This document shows positions 16,570-25,826 of a stretch of 64,000 nucleotides of DNA, in pieces. The position numbers and the translations under genes are program-made. The notes under the pieces are model-generated. The model was not told the DNA's origin and searched no databases. It saw only the letters and a program-made list of their open reading frames with translations. The DNA is from JBJHBP01 sp050485685 (GTDB lineage: Bacteria > Pseudomonadota > Gammaproteobacteria > Steroidobacterales > Rariloculaceae). The stretch is from the NCBI GenBank assembly GCA_050485685.1, contig JBJHBW010000002.1:124001-188000 (forward strand), written 5' to 3'. Position 1 is the first letter of the stretch. Every line of letters begins with the position of its first letter.

Positions 16570-17757
16570 ATGATCGGCGTACTTGCGAACCGCACCTACC
16601 GTCACCTGTTTGCGGCGCAGGCGCTGTCGCTGATCGGCACCGGACTCACGACCGTGGCCCTGGCGCTGCTGGCCTGGGAGCTGGCCGGCGATCGCGCCGG
16701 CACGGTGCTGGGCACGGCGCTGGCCCTGAAGATGGTCGCGTATGTGGTGATAGCGCCGATCGCCGGCGCATTTGCCGCACAGTTTCCGCGACGCGCCCTG
16801 CTGGTGGTGCTGGACCTGTGTCGCGCAGCCCTGGTGCTGCTGTTGCCGTTCGTGACCGAGATCTGGCAGATCTACACGCTGGTGTTCGCATTTCAGGCCT
16901 TTTCGGCGGCCTTCACGCCGACATTCCAGGCCACCATTCCCGATGTGCTGCCGAACGATCGCGACTATACGAATGCCCTGTCGCTGTCGCGTCTGGCCTA
17001 CGATCTGGAATCCCTGCTGAGTCCGCTGCTGGCCGGCGTGCTGCTGGCCTTTGTCAGCTTCCACTGGCTGTTCGCCGGCACCACGATCGGCTTCATCGCA
17101 TCGGCGCTGCTGGTGCTCAGCGTGACGCTGCCGCCAGCGCGGCTGCTGACCTCGGCACGCAGCATCATGGCGCGCCTCAGCCACGGCACGCGGCTGTATC
17201 TGGCCACTCCGCGGCTGCGCGGCCTGCTGGCACTCAGTGTCGCGGTGGCGGCCGGCGGGTCCATGGTGATCGTCAATACGGTGGTCTATGTGCGCGAGGT
17301 GCTGGGCGGCTCGGAACAGGATGTCGCGCTGCTGTTCGCCGCTTACGGCTTCGGCTCCATGGTGACGGCGATATTGCTGCCCCGTCTGCTGGACAGGGTA
17401 TCGGCGCGCACCGTCATGCTGCCGGGCGCGCTGGTGCTGACCGTCGGCCTGCTGGTCGGCGTCAGCGGACCCGGCTTCGTCGCGCTGGCGTTCCTGTGGG
17501 CACTGCTGGGCGTCGGCGCCTCGCTGATTCAGACACCGGCCGGCCTGCTGCTGCGACGCTCGTCGGCGGAAGCCGAACGTCCCGCCCTGTTCTCGGCGCA
17601 GTTCGCGTTGTCACACCTGTGCTGGCTGGCCTGCTATCCGCTGGCCGGCTGGGCCGGTGTCGCTTTCGGACTCGATGGCGCATTCGCACTGATGATGGTG
17701 CTGGCTGCCGCCGGCGGCGCGGCTGCGTGGGTGCTGTGGCACCGCGCCGGCGAGTGA
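16570..17757 (+). CDS. MFS transporter
   Basis: 395 residues with about 12 hydrophobic segments (first at 12-33, then repeating every 30-35 residues) and a cytoplasmic loop near residues 190-215 with several Arg. The N-terminal pattern NRTYRHLFAAQALSLIGTGL and AAQFPRRALL (the MFS motif A region in loop 2-3) resemble the NreB/enterobactin-exporter-like branch of drug-H+ antiporters. Substrate cannot be inferred. It starts 49 bases after gpsA and may be read through from that operon. Confidence 0.85.
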   Translation: MIGVLANRTYRHLFAAQALSLIGTGLTTVALALLAWELAGDRAGTVLGTALALKMVAYVVIAPIAGAFAAQFPRRALLVVLDLCRAALVLLLPFVTEIWQIYTLVFAFQAFSAAFTPTFQATIPDVLPNDRDYTNALSLSRLAYDLESLLSPLLAGVLLAFVSFHWLFAGTTIGFIASALLVLSVTLPPARLLTSARSIMARLSHGTRLYLATPRLRGLLALSVAVAAGGSMVIVNTVVYVREVLGGSEQDVALLFAAYGFGSMVTAILLPRLLDRVSARTVMLPGALVLTVGLLVGVSGPGFVALAFLWALLGVGASLIQTPAGLLLRRSSAEAERPALFSAQFALSHLCWLACYPLAGWAGVAFGLDGAFALMMVLAAAGGAAAWVLWHRAGE

Positions 17758-17839
17758 ATGCAGCAAGTGGCCAGAAGCGCGATTTATCTCTAGTATCCGT
17801 TGGTCCGGGCAGCCACGGAGCCTTCTGCGGGAATCGGCA

Positions 17840-19252
17840 ATGACAGATAAGAAAAGACGCCCTGGGGGAACGGGATCCATCGCTGGCGGATCCATCGTTG
17901 CAGCATCAGCACTGTTTCTCGTCACGACGGCCTCCGCACAGCATGTCGCGGAAATCGGCTTTGAAAGCGTGGGCCGCGCGGCCCCGCTGGCCGCGGACCT
18001 GAACGAATATCATCGCACCGGCGCGACGCGACGTGTCGGGCGTAATGAGTTTCCCGATCCGCGGCGCGACGAGTCGGGCTTCATCGGCTCGGCACGCAAC
18101 GGTGAATCGCCACCGGGCATAGAGCCGCTGGAAACGGATCTGTTCACGTCGACGGACTTCTATCAGGACCGCCACCTGTGGAGCGATCCGCGCTATTTCC
18201 GCTGCAACAGCCCGGCCGCTCTGGAAGACCTCTGGACCGGTGGCGCGAATTCACTGATAGGCGACGAACCGCCCGCCACAGCCGCCTGGGGCTACTGCGA
18301 CCGCGACTATCCGCGCGAAGCCATTGTCAGTCCGTATCCGTTTACCACCGCACAGGAACACTACGAGGCGCTGCTTGCGGAAACGCATGAGCGCGGCGGG
18401 CCCATCGAGCACACCTATGCCACGGTGCCCGGCGAATGGAACGGCCGCTACCAGCACCCTGGCTTCACGCCCGGCAACCAGTACTGGTACCGCATGCGGC
18501 ACGTGCAGGTGCCGACCATCCTGTCCCTGCTGACCGACGAGTACCAGACACGCATGGTTCAGGAGGCCTACCACCACGGCAACACCAATGCGCCACAGTG
18601 GCCCAGCCAGTACTGCTGGGCGGAAGGCTTCATGCGCCGCTGGCATGAAGCGGCACTGTGGGAGAACTACATTCTGGTGACGCCGTCGCTGGTGCAGATT
18701 CTGGCCGGCGTCGCGCGAAATTTCATCACCAACATTCATGTCGGCCGCGAGTTCGACATGAGCGGGCGCGTGCCGAGGCTGGGTGCCGACGTGCCGCGCT
18801 GGTACGGAGAGACCATAGGCTTCTGGGACGAGGATGCCCTGATCACATGGACATCGAACATCCAGGGGTGGATGGCACACGCCGCCTTCGAATGGTCGAA
18901 TGCGATGCAGACCATCGAGATCTACACCGCGAACCGGGATGCCGACGGCAACTTCCTCGGCCTCAATCACGAAGCCATCTTCTATGACCCCGAGGCGCTG
19001 GTCGAACCGGTACGCATCATCCGCAACTATGTGAAGCTCAGCGATTTCGACGAGGGCGATCCCTACGTCTTCATCGAATGCGTGCAGACCATCTTTCCGA
19101 TTGACGGTATCGGTACGCCGGTCACACCCGGTCAGGTCATCGAGTTTCAGGTGCCCGACATGTACGGGCGGCCCTGGGCACGGATATGGGAACAGTGGCA
19201 CGAGCAGAACATGCAGCGTCCGGTGGACGAAGACATATTCAGCTTCGACTGA
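17840..19252 (+). CDS. secreted protein of unknown family, paralogue 1
   Basis: 470 residues with a basic N-terminus and Sec signal ending near TTASA. No domain is recognised. It is clearly paralogous to the protein at 29492-30859 along nearly the full mature length. Conserved features in both: FESVGR.AP near the mature start, FIGSAR/FVGSAR, DPRYFRCNSP, a CDRDYPREAIVSPY block, HTYATVPGEW, QTRMVQEAYHH, SQYCW.EGFMRRWHEA, PRWYGETIGFWD, LGLNHEAIFYDPEALVEPVRI and ECVQTIFPI. Four Cys are invariant between the two (possible disulfides). The PRWYGETIGFWD...ITWTSN stretch recalls a tail block (W.GDTLVVETTNF) seen in other unassigned exported gammaproteobacterial proteins; this is only a resemblance. 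A serine hydrolase follows immediately. Confidence 0.85.
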   Translation: MTDKKRRPGGTGSIAGGSIVAASALFLVTTASAQHVAEIGFESVGRAAPLAADLNEYHRTGATRRVGRNEFPDPRRDESGFIGSARNGESPPGIEPLETDLFTSTDFYQDRHLWSDPRYFRCNSPAALEDLWTGGANSLIGDEPPATAAWGYCDRDYPREAIVSPYPFTTAQEHYEALLAETHERGGPIEHTYATVPGEWNGRYQHPGFTPGNQYWYRMRHVQVPTILSLLTDEYQTRMVQEAYHHGNTNAPQWPSQYCWAEGFMRRWHEAALWENYILVTPSLVQILAGVARNFITNIHVGREFDMSGRVPRLGADVPRWYGETIGFWDEDALITWTSNIQGWMAHAAFEWSNAMQTIEIYTANRDADGNFLGLNHEAIFYDPEALVEPVRIIRNYVKLSDFDEGDPYVFIECVQTIFPIDGIGTPVTPGQVIEFQVPDMYGRPWARIWEQWHEQNMQRPVDEDIFSFD

Positions 19253-19284
19253 CCGACGCGCTGCCGGCCGCATGCGCGGCGCTC

Positions 19285-20430
19285 GTGCGGGCACCTGTGC
19301 TGGCGCTGACGCTGACGCTGGCACTTTCCGTGGTGCTGGCCATCGAGCCGGCGCAGCGCGCCGCTGCCGGGGATCCTGACAGCCACGCCCTGACTGATCG
19401 CGCACAGCCCGGACGCGCCCCCGGCGTACTGCTGTCCGCTGTGCCTGACCATGAGCTGCACGACATCGTACAGGCTCATGTGGCGCGCGATGCGTTCATG
19501 GGTAATGTCCTCGTCGCGCATGGCGGACGCATCGTGTTCGAAGGCAGCTACGGCGATGCCGATCGCAGCACCGGAGAACGCAACACTCAGGACACGCGGT
19601 TTCCGATAGGTTCACTGAGCAAGCAGTTCACGGCGGCCGCGCTGCTGTTGCTGGCGGAGGATGGCCGCCTGGAGCTGTCCGATCCGCTGCGCGAACACCT
19701 TGCCGACGTGCCGCCGTCCTGGTCCGGCATCACGATCTTTCACCTGCTGACGCACACCTCCGGCATCCCCAACTTCACCGCGCTGCCCGAGTACCGGACC
19801 CTGCGTTATGCACCCGGTTCGCCCGACACGGCCATTGCTCTGGTGCGCGACCGTCCGGTCGAGTTCGTGCCGGGCATTCGCAAGAACTACAGCAACTCCG
19901 GTTACATGCTGCTGGGCCGTCTGATCGAGCAGATTGCAGGCATGACCTACGACGAGTTCGTGCGTGAACGCCTGCTGGACCCGCTGGGCATGACCGAGAC
20001 ACGCGGCGACACCGAAGCCGGGGCACGCGACAGACTGCCGACCGGGCACGCGCACTCCGCGCAGGGTGTGATGGTGGTGCCGCACAGTGACCTGGCCCTG
20101 CTGCGCGCGGCCGGATCACTGACATCCACGCCACGGGATCTGCTGCGCTGGGTGAACGCACTGTTCAGCGGTGAAGTGCTGACGCCGGCGTCGCTGCAGG
20201 CAATGATCACGCCGTTTCGTGACGACTATGCGCTGGGCGTCGCCGCCCACAGCCGCGATGGTGTGAAAGTCATAGAGCACTTCGGCGGCGTGAACGGCTT
20301 CAGTGCGCACTTCGCTCATTACCCTGAGATGGACCTGACGGTGATCGTGTTTGCGAACATCCGCAACCGCGTTCCGGCCGAGATAGCCCGCGATATCGGT
20401 CGGCGTTTTGCCGGCATCGCTACACCCTGA
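19285..20430 (+). CDS. serine hydrolase, beta-lactamase/penicillin-binding-protein-like, exported
   Basis: 381 residues from GTG 19285, which opens a hydrophobic signal (VLALTLTLALSVVLA). The start is uncertain: an in-frame ATG at 19186 would overlap the preceding gene by 67 bases. The class C/AmpH-like fold shows SxxK in GSLSKQFT, YxN in NYSNSGYMLLG and the third motif as EHFGGVNGF, with LLTHTSGIPNF typical of the family. Likely an esterase or D-amino-acid peptidase acting in the periplasm; not an antibiotic resistance enzyme on this evidence. It lies 32 bases after the unknown secreted protein, so a functional link is plausible. Confidence 0.85.
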   Translation: MRAPVLALTLTLALSVVLAIEPAQRAAAGDPDSHALTDRAQPGRAPGVLLSAVPDHELHDIVQAHVARDAFMGNVLVAHGGRIVFEGSYGDADRSTGERNTQDTRFPIGSLSKQFTAAALLLLAEDGRLELSDPLREHLADVPPSWSGITIFHLLTHTSGIPNFTALPEYRTLRYAPGSPDTAIALVRDRPVEFVPGIRKNYSNSGYMLLGRLIEQIAGMTYDEFVRERLLDPLGMTETRGDTEAGARDRLPTGHAHSAQGVMVVPHSDLALLRAAGSLTSTPRDLLRWVNALFSGEVLTPASLQAMITPFRDDYALGVAAHSRDGVKVIEHFGGVNGFSAHFAHYPEMDLTVIVFANIRNRVPAEIARDIGRRFAGIATP

Positions 20431-20478
20431 GTCCGTCGGTCCCGCCAGACGATCGAGATCGTCAGGGTCCCGCCGTCG

Positions 20479-21189
20479 TCAGGCACGGGATTTCAGCTTG
20501 CTGTCCCAGATTGCAGGTTCGCGGTGGTTCAGGTTGTCATCGAAATGCACCGGATCCTCGCGCGTGAAATCGCCGCCCCAGCGCAGCAGCGGATCGTCAC
20601 GGACGAGGGCTATGAAGTCGCGTACCTGGTCCGGGAGATTCGAAATATTCGCGCGTCGCAATGCGCTTGAGTTGTAGAAGCCGTCGGCAGTCTTCACGTT
20701 CACGTCAATGGCATGACCGACCAGATGGTTGGAGCGGGTTGCCGGCGCTGCGATGGCGCCACGCACCGTGCGGCCGGGTTCACGCGTGGAGGACGTGACA
20801 TACAGCGCTATGTCGCACTGCTCGGCGAATGCGTTCAGCCGGTCCAGACTCGGAAAAAAGTCGTGGTCGGCATGGATCTCCCTGCCGACGAAGCGCGTGT
20901 TGCGATAGGGACGGATATCGCACACCGGGGACAGCGCGGGTGGCGTGCCGGTCTCGTCATCCTGCGGCGGCTCTGCCGCCGTGAGTAAAGTCAGATCCTC
21001 TGCATCGATCTCGACGTGGTCGGAAAGCACCCAGCCTTCGCGCCCGTCCCGGGTACGCACACGCAACCAGGTTTCCCGGCCGAGGATCTCGAGTCTGGAT
21101 CCGCGACGCAGTGCCTTCTGCACACGGCCGCTGCCGGGCTGTCTGCGCAGGTTCAGGCCGCCACGGGCAATCACGGTCCCGCCGCTCAT
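20479..21189 (-). CDS. SH3b-domain M15 peptidase (D-Ala-D-Ala carboxypeptidase or endolysin-like)
   Basis: 236 residues from ATG 21189, chosen because AAGGAG is seven bases upstream. Residues 7-60 form a bacterial SH3 domain (ARGGLNLRRQPGSGR...GREGWVLSDHV). The C-terminal domain has the M15 zinc motif SNHLVGHAIDVN (SxHxxGxAxD) near residue 163 and the downstream zinc His in DPVHFDD, with LRWGGDF. Such enzymes cleave peptidoglycan stem peptides. No signal peptide is visible, which is odd for a wall hydrolase: it may leave through lysis, a non-classical route, or act as a phage-derived endolysin. Confidence 0.85.
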   Translation of the reverse strand: MSGGTVIARGGLNLRRQPGSGRVQKALRRGSRLEILGRETWLRVRTRDGREGWVLSDHVEIDAEDLTLLTAAEPPQDDETGTPPALSPVCDIRPYRNTRFVGREIHADHDFFPSLDRLNAFAEQCDIALYVTSSTREPGRTVRGAIAAPATRSNHLVGHAIDVNVKTADGFYNSSALRRANISNLPDQVRDFIALVRDDPLLRWGGDFTREDPVHFDDNLNHREPAIWDSKLKSRA

Positions 21190-21271
21190 GCGCACGCTCC
21201 TTTCATCGCTTCGCTCCTGCGGATGCCGGTCGATCGCAGAGTCTACCGGGCCGGGGAAGATTCAGCGGCAG

Positions 21272-22294
21272 TCAGTCGTAGCTCAGCGTCGACGCCTTGC
21301 CGCCGAAGATGCGGTAGGCAAACACCGTGTAGCCGATGATCATGGGCAGAACGATCGCCGTGCCGACGAAGATGATCAGCAGCGATTCGGCAGACGCCGC
21401 GGCGTCCCATATCGTGACCTGCTCCACGACCAGGTAGGGAAACAGACTGTAGGCCAGTCCGTAGAATGCGAGCAGGAAGATGCCTATGGTCGCACCGAAA
21501 GGCACCCACGCACCGTATTCGTTGTTCTCCTGCAGCCGTTTCGGCAGCCGCCTGAGGCTGCGCTCGACGATAAAGAACAGCGTGGCAGTCGCCAGCGGCA
21601 CCGGAGCGAGCAGCACGATATAGGGCAGCGAGAACCACTTCGCGAAGATGCGTTCGGAAAGCAGTGGCGTCGCCAGTGAGATCGCGACCACACCAAGTGC
21701 GGTAAACCACAACGCAATGCGTGCCCAGCGCACGGCTTTGCGCTGCAGGTCACCCTCTGTCTTGATGATGAGCCAGCCGGCGCCAAGCAGCGCGTAGCCG
21801 GCCGCGAGGCAGGCTCCGATCAGCAGTGAGAACAGGTGTGCGCCCAGACTGTTGTCGAATCCCATGATCAGAAGGCCCAGCATGTGACCCTGGGCCAGCG
21901 ACGCCATCAGCGAGCCGGCAAAGAACGCGCGGTTCCAGGCAACGCGGTGATGCGCGCGCGCCTTGACGCGAAAGTCGAACGCAACGCCGCGCAGGATCAG
22001 CCCCACCAGCATCACCACCACAGGCAGGTACAGCGCGCCCAGGATGATGCCGTGTGCCATCGGGAACGCGACCAGCAGCACGCCAACGCCCAGCACCAGC
22101 CAGGTTTCGTTGGCGTCCCAGAACGGGCCTATGGAGGCGATCATCATGTCCTTGTCGCGATCGTCCACGGCCGGAATCAGGAGGCCCACGCCGAGATCGA
22201 ATCCGTCCAGAATCACGTAGGCCAGCATGGCCAGACCCATGACCGCAACGAATGCCAGCGGCAGCCAGCCTTCAGGTGTCGTCAGCTCAGGCAT
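21272..22294 (-). CDS. cydB: cytochrome bd-type ubiquinol oxidase subunit II
   Basis: 340 residues from ATG 22294, with AGGAG seven bases upstream and an 8-base overlap with the end of cydA. Typical CydB segments: GFDLGVG near residue 33, GPFWDANETWLVL, and the closing TVFAYRIFGGKA. Nine membrane helices expected. With subunit I it oxidises ubiquinol and reduces oxygen to water at the inner membrane. No cydX-like small gene is seen after it. Confidence 0.95.
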   Translation of the reverse strand: MPELTTPEGWLPLAFVAVMGLAMLAYVILDGFDLGVGLLIPAVDDRDKDMMIASIGPFWDANETWLVLGVGVLLVAFPMAHGIILGALYLPVVVMLVGLILRGVAFDFRVKARAHHRVAWNRAFFAGSLMASLAQGHMLGLLIMGFDNSLGAHLFSLLIGACLAAGYALLGAGWLIIKTEGDLQRKAVRWARIALWFTALGVVAISLATPLLSERIFAKWFSLPYIVLLAPVPLATATLFFIVERSLRRLPKRLQENNEYGAWVPFGATIGIFLLAFYGLAYSLFPYLVVEQVTIWDAAASAESLLIIFVGTAIVLPMIIGYTVFAYRIFGGKASTLSYD

Positions 22295-23690
22295 GGTGGC
22301 GCTCCTGCTCATCGTCCGGCGAGACGTAAGGCATCACTGGCGGCCCTTCGGCGGCGGCGCGACTGCGACTGCCGAAAGGCGGCGCGTGTCGCGCCTTGCC
22401 GGCCATGTGAAACAGCACGCTGATGTAGGCGGCGATCAGCACCGCATAGACGAACAGATAGATCGTGAGACTGAGCCCTATCATCGGCGCCGGTACATCG
22501 GAGGCCGCATCGGAAGTGGCCAGCACACCCTGCACCAGCCACGGCTGGCGACCGATCTCGGTGGTATACCAGCCGGCCAGTACGGCCACCCAGCCGGAGA
22601 AACTCATCCAGGCCAGCGTGCGCAGCATGCGGGGCGATGGCTCGCCGCCGCCTCTGGACTGCCACAGCGACCACCAGCTCACGACCAGCATGGCCAGGCC
22701 CACGGCGATCATGATGCGAAAAGCCCAGAACACCGCTGCGACCGGCGGATGCTCGCCCATGAACTCGTTGAGGCCCTGCACCTCGCCGTCGAGGTCGTGC
22801 GTCAGGATCAGTGACGCCATCTTTGGCAGCGTGACGGCAAAGCGGGTCGTGCGCTCACGTTCGTCCGGCAGGCCGACAATCGTGAACGGTGCGCCGCGCT
22901 GCGTCTCCCACAGGCCCTCCATTGCAGCCACTTTGGCTGGCTGGTGTTGCAGCGTGTTAAGGCCGTGCAGATCGCCGATGACGATCTGCGCTGGCATCAG
23001 AATCGCGCCCATGATCAGTCCGGTACGCAGGACGACCCGCACCGCAGCGCTTCGGTCGCCTCGCAGCCATCGCCACGCCGACAGGCCGGCCAGCAGGAAC
23101 GCGACCGTCAGGAAGGAAGACAGCATCACGTGAACGAAGCGATACGGCATGGACGGATTCATCAGGATGGCCAGCCAGTCCGTGGCATGGGCTACGCCGT
23201 CGCGCATCTCGAACCCGGTGGGCGTGTGCATCCAGGAGTTGAGGACCAGTATCCAGAATGCCGACAGCGAGGTGCCGACCGCGACCAGCACCGTGGCCAG
23301 CGTGTGAATGCGATCGCTGACGCGCCGGTAACCGAACAGCATGATGCCGAGGAACGTGGCCTCGAGAAAGAACGCGGTGACGACTTCGTAGGCGAGCAGT
23401 GGACCTGCAATGTTGCCCACCGTGTTCATGAAGCCGGGCCAGTTGGTGCCGAACTGGAAGCTCATCGTGATACCGCTGACCACGCCGAGTGCAAAACTGA
23501 GTGCGAACACCTTGACCCAGAAGCCATAGGCTTCCATCCATTTCGGGTCGGCAGTCGCGTTGAAACGCAGCTTGAAGAACAGCAGCACCCAGGCCAGTGC
23601 GATCGTGATCGACGGGAACAGGATGTGGAAACTGATGTTGGCGGCGAACTGTATGCGCGCCAGCATCACGGGATCGAGTGAGGTCTCCAT
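22287..23690 (-). CDS. cydA: cytochrome bd-type ubiquinol oxidase subunit I (cyanide-insensitive-type)
   Basis: 467 residues from ATG 23690. Ligand and quinol-site segments: ARIQFAANISFHILFPS (haem b595 His near residue 17), FQFGTNWPGF, LNSWMHTPTGFEM, and GWYTTEIGRQPWLVQG; the latter and the short Q-loop place it in the cyanide-insensitive oxidase (CioA) branch rather than E. coli CydA. It belongs to a three-gene unit: regulator (23704), cydA, cydB. High oxygen affinity and stress tolerance are typical of the family. Confidence 0.95.
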   Translation of the reverse strand: METSLDPVMLARIQFAANISFHILFPSITIALAWVLLFFKLRFNATADPKWMEAYGFWVKVFALSFALGVVSGITMSFQFGTNWPGFMNTVGNIAGPLLAYEVVTAFFLEATFLGIMLFGYRRVSDRIHTLATVLVAVGTSLSAFWILVLNSWMHTPTGFEMRDGVAHATDWLAILMNPSMPYRFVHVMLSSFLTVAFLLAGLSAWRWLRGDRSAAVRVVLRTGLIMGAILMPAQIVIGDLHGLNTLQHQPAKVAAMEGLWETQRGAPFTIVGLPDERERTTRFAVTLPKMASLILTHDLDGEVQGLNEFMGEHPPVAAVFWAFRIMIAVGLAMLVVSWWSLWQSRGGGEPSPRMLRTLAWMSFSGWVAVLAGWYTTEIGRQPWLVQGVLATSDAASDVPAPMIGLSLTIYLFVYAVLIAAYISVLFHMAGKARHAPPFGSRSRAAAEGPPVMPYVSPDDEQERHHA

Positions 23691-23703
23691 GACCTGAGGC
23701 TCC

Positions 23704-24327
23704 TTACAATGGCTCCGTGTCCTTACCCCCGTTCGGCAGCTCGACATTTTTTTCGGAGTTATTGTTCTTGCCGGTTACGCCGGGGCTTTCACCATCGCTG
23801 CCAACCTCGGCTTCGAGAAGCTTTCCCACCTTTCCGCCCAGCGCCATCAGGTGACTCAAGGTCTGCGGGGAAAGCTTGCGGATTTCGGCGAACCATCCGG
23901 TGATTTCTTCCATCAGCTGATACATCTCGCGCATGCGTGCCTGGGCATGACGCTCCTCCGGTGAATTCGTGTGCTCCAGCAGCGCGTCACGCAGCATGGA
24001 CAGCGTGGGTTCGACCTCGCGACGCTGCCGCTCTTCCGCGAGCGTGCGGAAGATGGTCCAGATGTCCTCCGGTGCGCTGAACCATTCACGGCGATCGCCC
24101 GGACGGTGCTCCAGCCTGACCAGGCGCCAGGCCTGAAGCTCCTTCAGGCCCATTGACGTGTTGGAGCGGGAGATGCCCAGCCTGTCGGTGATCTCCTCGG
24201 CATTCAGCGGGCGGTCGGCGATGAACAGCAGCGCGTAGATCTGGCCGACCGTGCGATTGATGCCCCAGCGGCTGCCCATTTCTCCGAAGTGCAGCACGAA
24301 GGCCTGTGACAGTGGTGGAAGGTTCAT
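23704..24327 (-). CDS. GbsR/MarR-family transcriptional regulator
   Basis: 207 residues. A winged helix-turn-helix occupies about residues 20-85, with LNAEEITDRLGISRSNTSMGLKELQAWRLVRL as the reading head and GDRREWFSAPED as the wing. The helical C-terminus would dimerise; the tail (after residue 185) is polar and probably disordered. It lies 13 bases upstream of cydA on the same strand, so it most likely controls the oxidase operon and itself. A perfect palindrome at 24371-24400, 44 bases upstream of its start, is the obvious operator candidate. Confidence 0.88.
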   Translation of the reverse strand: MNLPPLSQAFVLHFGEMGSRWGINRTVGQIYALLFIADRPLNAEEITDRLGISRSNTSMGLKELQAWRLVRLEHRPGDRREWFSAPEDIWTIFRTLAEERQRREVEPTLSMLRDALLEHTNSPEERHAQARMREMYQLMEEITGWFAEIRKLSPQTLSHLMALGGKVGKLLEAEVGSDGESPGVTGKNNNSEKNVELPNGGKDTEPL

Positions 24328-24370
24328 GGCCGATCCCAGCGACAGGGGGCAGACAGGATTTCAGCTGATT

Positions 24371-24400
24371 CAGTCATTTCAGTGATTTCTGAAATGACTG
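24371..24400. promoter_or_regulatory. palindromic operator candidate of the regulator-cydAB operon
   Basis: CAGTCATTTCAG at 24371-24382 and its exact complement at 24389-24400 flank the 6-base spacer TGATTT. The 12-bp arms, dyad symmetry and position just upstream of the GbsR/MarR-type gene suit a dimeric winged-helix protein. A half-site-like TGATTCAG lies next to it at 24367-24374. No convincing -35/-10 pair is visible. Confidence 0.65.
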
Positions 24401-24497
24401 CAGGATGGTAGCAGCCGGAGGCATGCTTTGCCAGCGCTGGAAGCGCGGCTTACGGGTGCGCAGGCACCAGGCGTCGCTGTCTTTCGCCGGACAGGCG

Positions 24498-24932
24498 CTA
24501 GCGGTCGATCAGCGCCTTCAGTTCCCGCGCCTGGGATGCGACGGCCTGACTGGCCTCGCGCAGCGCTTCGGCGGATGTCGAGTCGTGTGCCGCCGAATCC
24601 AGAAGCTCGGACAGGCGCTGCTGCTCGGCCGCGAAACGCTCCAGCAGCGCATGCATGCCGGCCGCATCCAGCAGGCCCGCGACCTGATCGGCCAGGCTGT
24701 GCACGCCGGCCGCTTCCGGGTCCGGTACCCGGGGCAGCAGATCACGCTCGCGTATCAGCTGTTCCAGTTCATCTCCGATCCTGTCGTGCCGATCCGCCTG
24801 CGCGGACAGGACATCACGCACCGCTTCGGTCTCGATCTGTCGCTGCACGGCATCGCGCAGGCGCTGTGCCAGCTCGCGGGACAGACTTGCCGCTTCCAGA
24901 AGATCGGCATCACTTGCGGACAGCAGACTCAC
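24498..24932 (-). CDS. uncharacterised helical protein
   Basis: 144 residues, GTG start at 24932 with GAGG ten bases upstream. Composition is almost entirely alpha-helical (Ala, Leu, Arg, Glu and Gln), with a four-helix pattern: residues 8-50, 52-68, 76-103 and 105-142. It recalls ferritin-like DUF2383-type bundles, but key residues cannot be confirmed, so the family is left open. No signal or membrane segment. It follows the lipid kinase gene by 21 bases and is probably the last gene of the PAP2-DUF1206-kinase operon. Confidence 0.65.
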   Translation of the reverse strand: MSLLSASDADLLEAASLSRELAQRLRDAVQRQIETEAVRDVLSAQADRHDRIGDELEQLIRERDLLPRVPDPEAAGVHSLADQVAGLLDAAGMHALLERFAAEQQRLSELLDSAAHDSTSAEALREASQAVASQARELKALIDR

Positions 24933-24953
24933 GATGTTGCAACCCTCATTGCG

Positions 24954-25826
24954 CTATGGCGCGTATATGGTCAATGCACCCGGCCGCGACGAACACCTGA
25001 CCGGCGTACGCGTCAGGAACTCGCCGTCTGCAGTCACTTCCAGCGGCGTATCGGTCTGGATGCTCAGTGTGCTGCAGCGCACGTGTGTAATCGTATCCGC
25101 GGCATAGGTGTCGCCGCTGCGCAGTCGCAGTGCATCACGCAACAGGCTGAGCCGTCCCTGCCGGCAGACCATGATCGCGTCCAGCAGCCCGTCGTCAAGC
25201 TTTGCGTCATAGGCGATCGTCATCCCGCCGCCGTAGTGAATGCCGTTGGCGACGGTGATCTGTATGCAGGCAAGCCTGTGCTCGATGTCGTCGGTACGCA
25301 GTACGGCATGGAAATGCTTCTCCCTGCGCAATGCCCGCAGCACGCCGATCAGATAGGCGAACACGCCATATGTCGCCTTGGTCTCACCGTCCATGTGACG
25401 GGTCATGCGCGGCCCCAACCCCATGCCTATCGCGTTGATGAAAGTGACATCGTTGGCCTGTCCCACGTCTATACGCCGCGTGCGGCCCGCAAGAATCACA
25501 TCCAGCGCGCCATCGATGTCGGCGGGAATCTCAAGCGACCTCGCAAGATCATTGGCAGTCCCAAGCGGCAGGATGCCCAGCGGCAGGCCGCTCTCGAGCA
25601 CCGCATCCAGGGCAAGATTGATAGTGCCGTCGCCGCCGCCCAGTACGATGCGGTCGGCATCGGCAGCGCACTCGCGAATCAGCGCCGGCAGCTCAGTCGG
25701 TTTCTCAGGCTGGCGGAACTGCACCGGACCTGATTCGCGCAAACGCTGCTTCAGCGCATCGAGCGTGTCATCGCCGGAGCGACTGCCGGGATTCGTGACC
25801 AGCAGCGTGCGCATGGTGTCAGGCAT
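24954..25826 (-). CDS. diacylglycerol/sphingosine-kinase-like lipid kinase
   Basis: 290 residues from ATG 25826, which has GGGAGG eight bases upstream; the ATG at 25832 is too near that site. DAGK catalytic fold with LLVTNPGSRSG at the start, the nucleotide motif GGGDGTIN near residue 66, PLGTANDLARS near residue 88, and a GGG...AYDAKLDDGLLD segment in the C-terminal beta-sandwich. It would phosphorylate a lipid such as diacylglycerol at the membrane. Overlaps the DUF1206 gene by 8 bases. With a PAP2 phosphatase in the same operon the cell has both a lipid kinase and a lipid phosphatase under one control. Confidence 0.9.
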   Translation of the reverse strand: MPDTMRTLLVTNPGSRSGDDTLDALKQRLRESGPVQFRQPEKPTELPALIRECAADADRIVLGGGDGTINLALDAVLESGLPLGILPLGTANDLARSLEIPADIDGALDVILAGRTRRIDVGQANDVTFINAIGMGLGPRMTRHMDGETKATYGVFAYLIGVLRALRREKHFHAVLRTDDIEHRLACIQITVANGIHYGGGMTIAYDAKLDDGLLDAIMVCRQGRLSLLRDALRLRSGDTYAADTITHVRCSTLSIQTDTPLEVTADGEFLTRTPVRCSSRPGALTIYAP

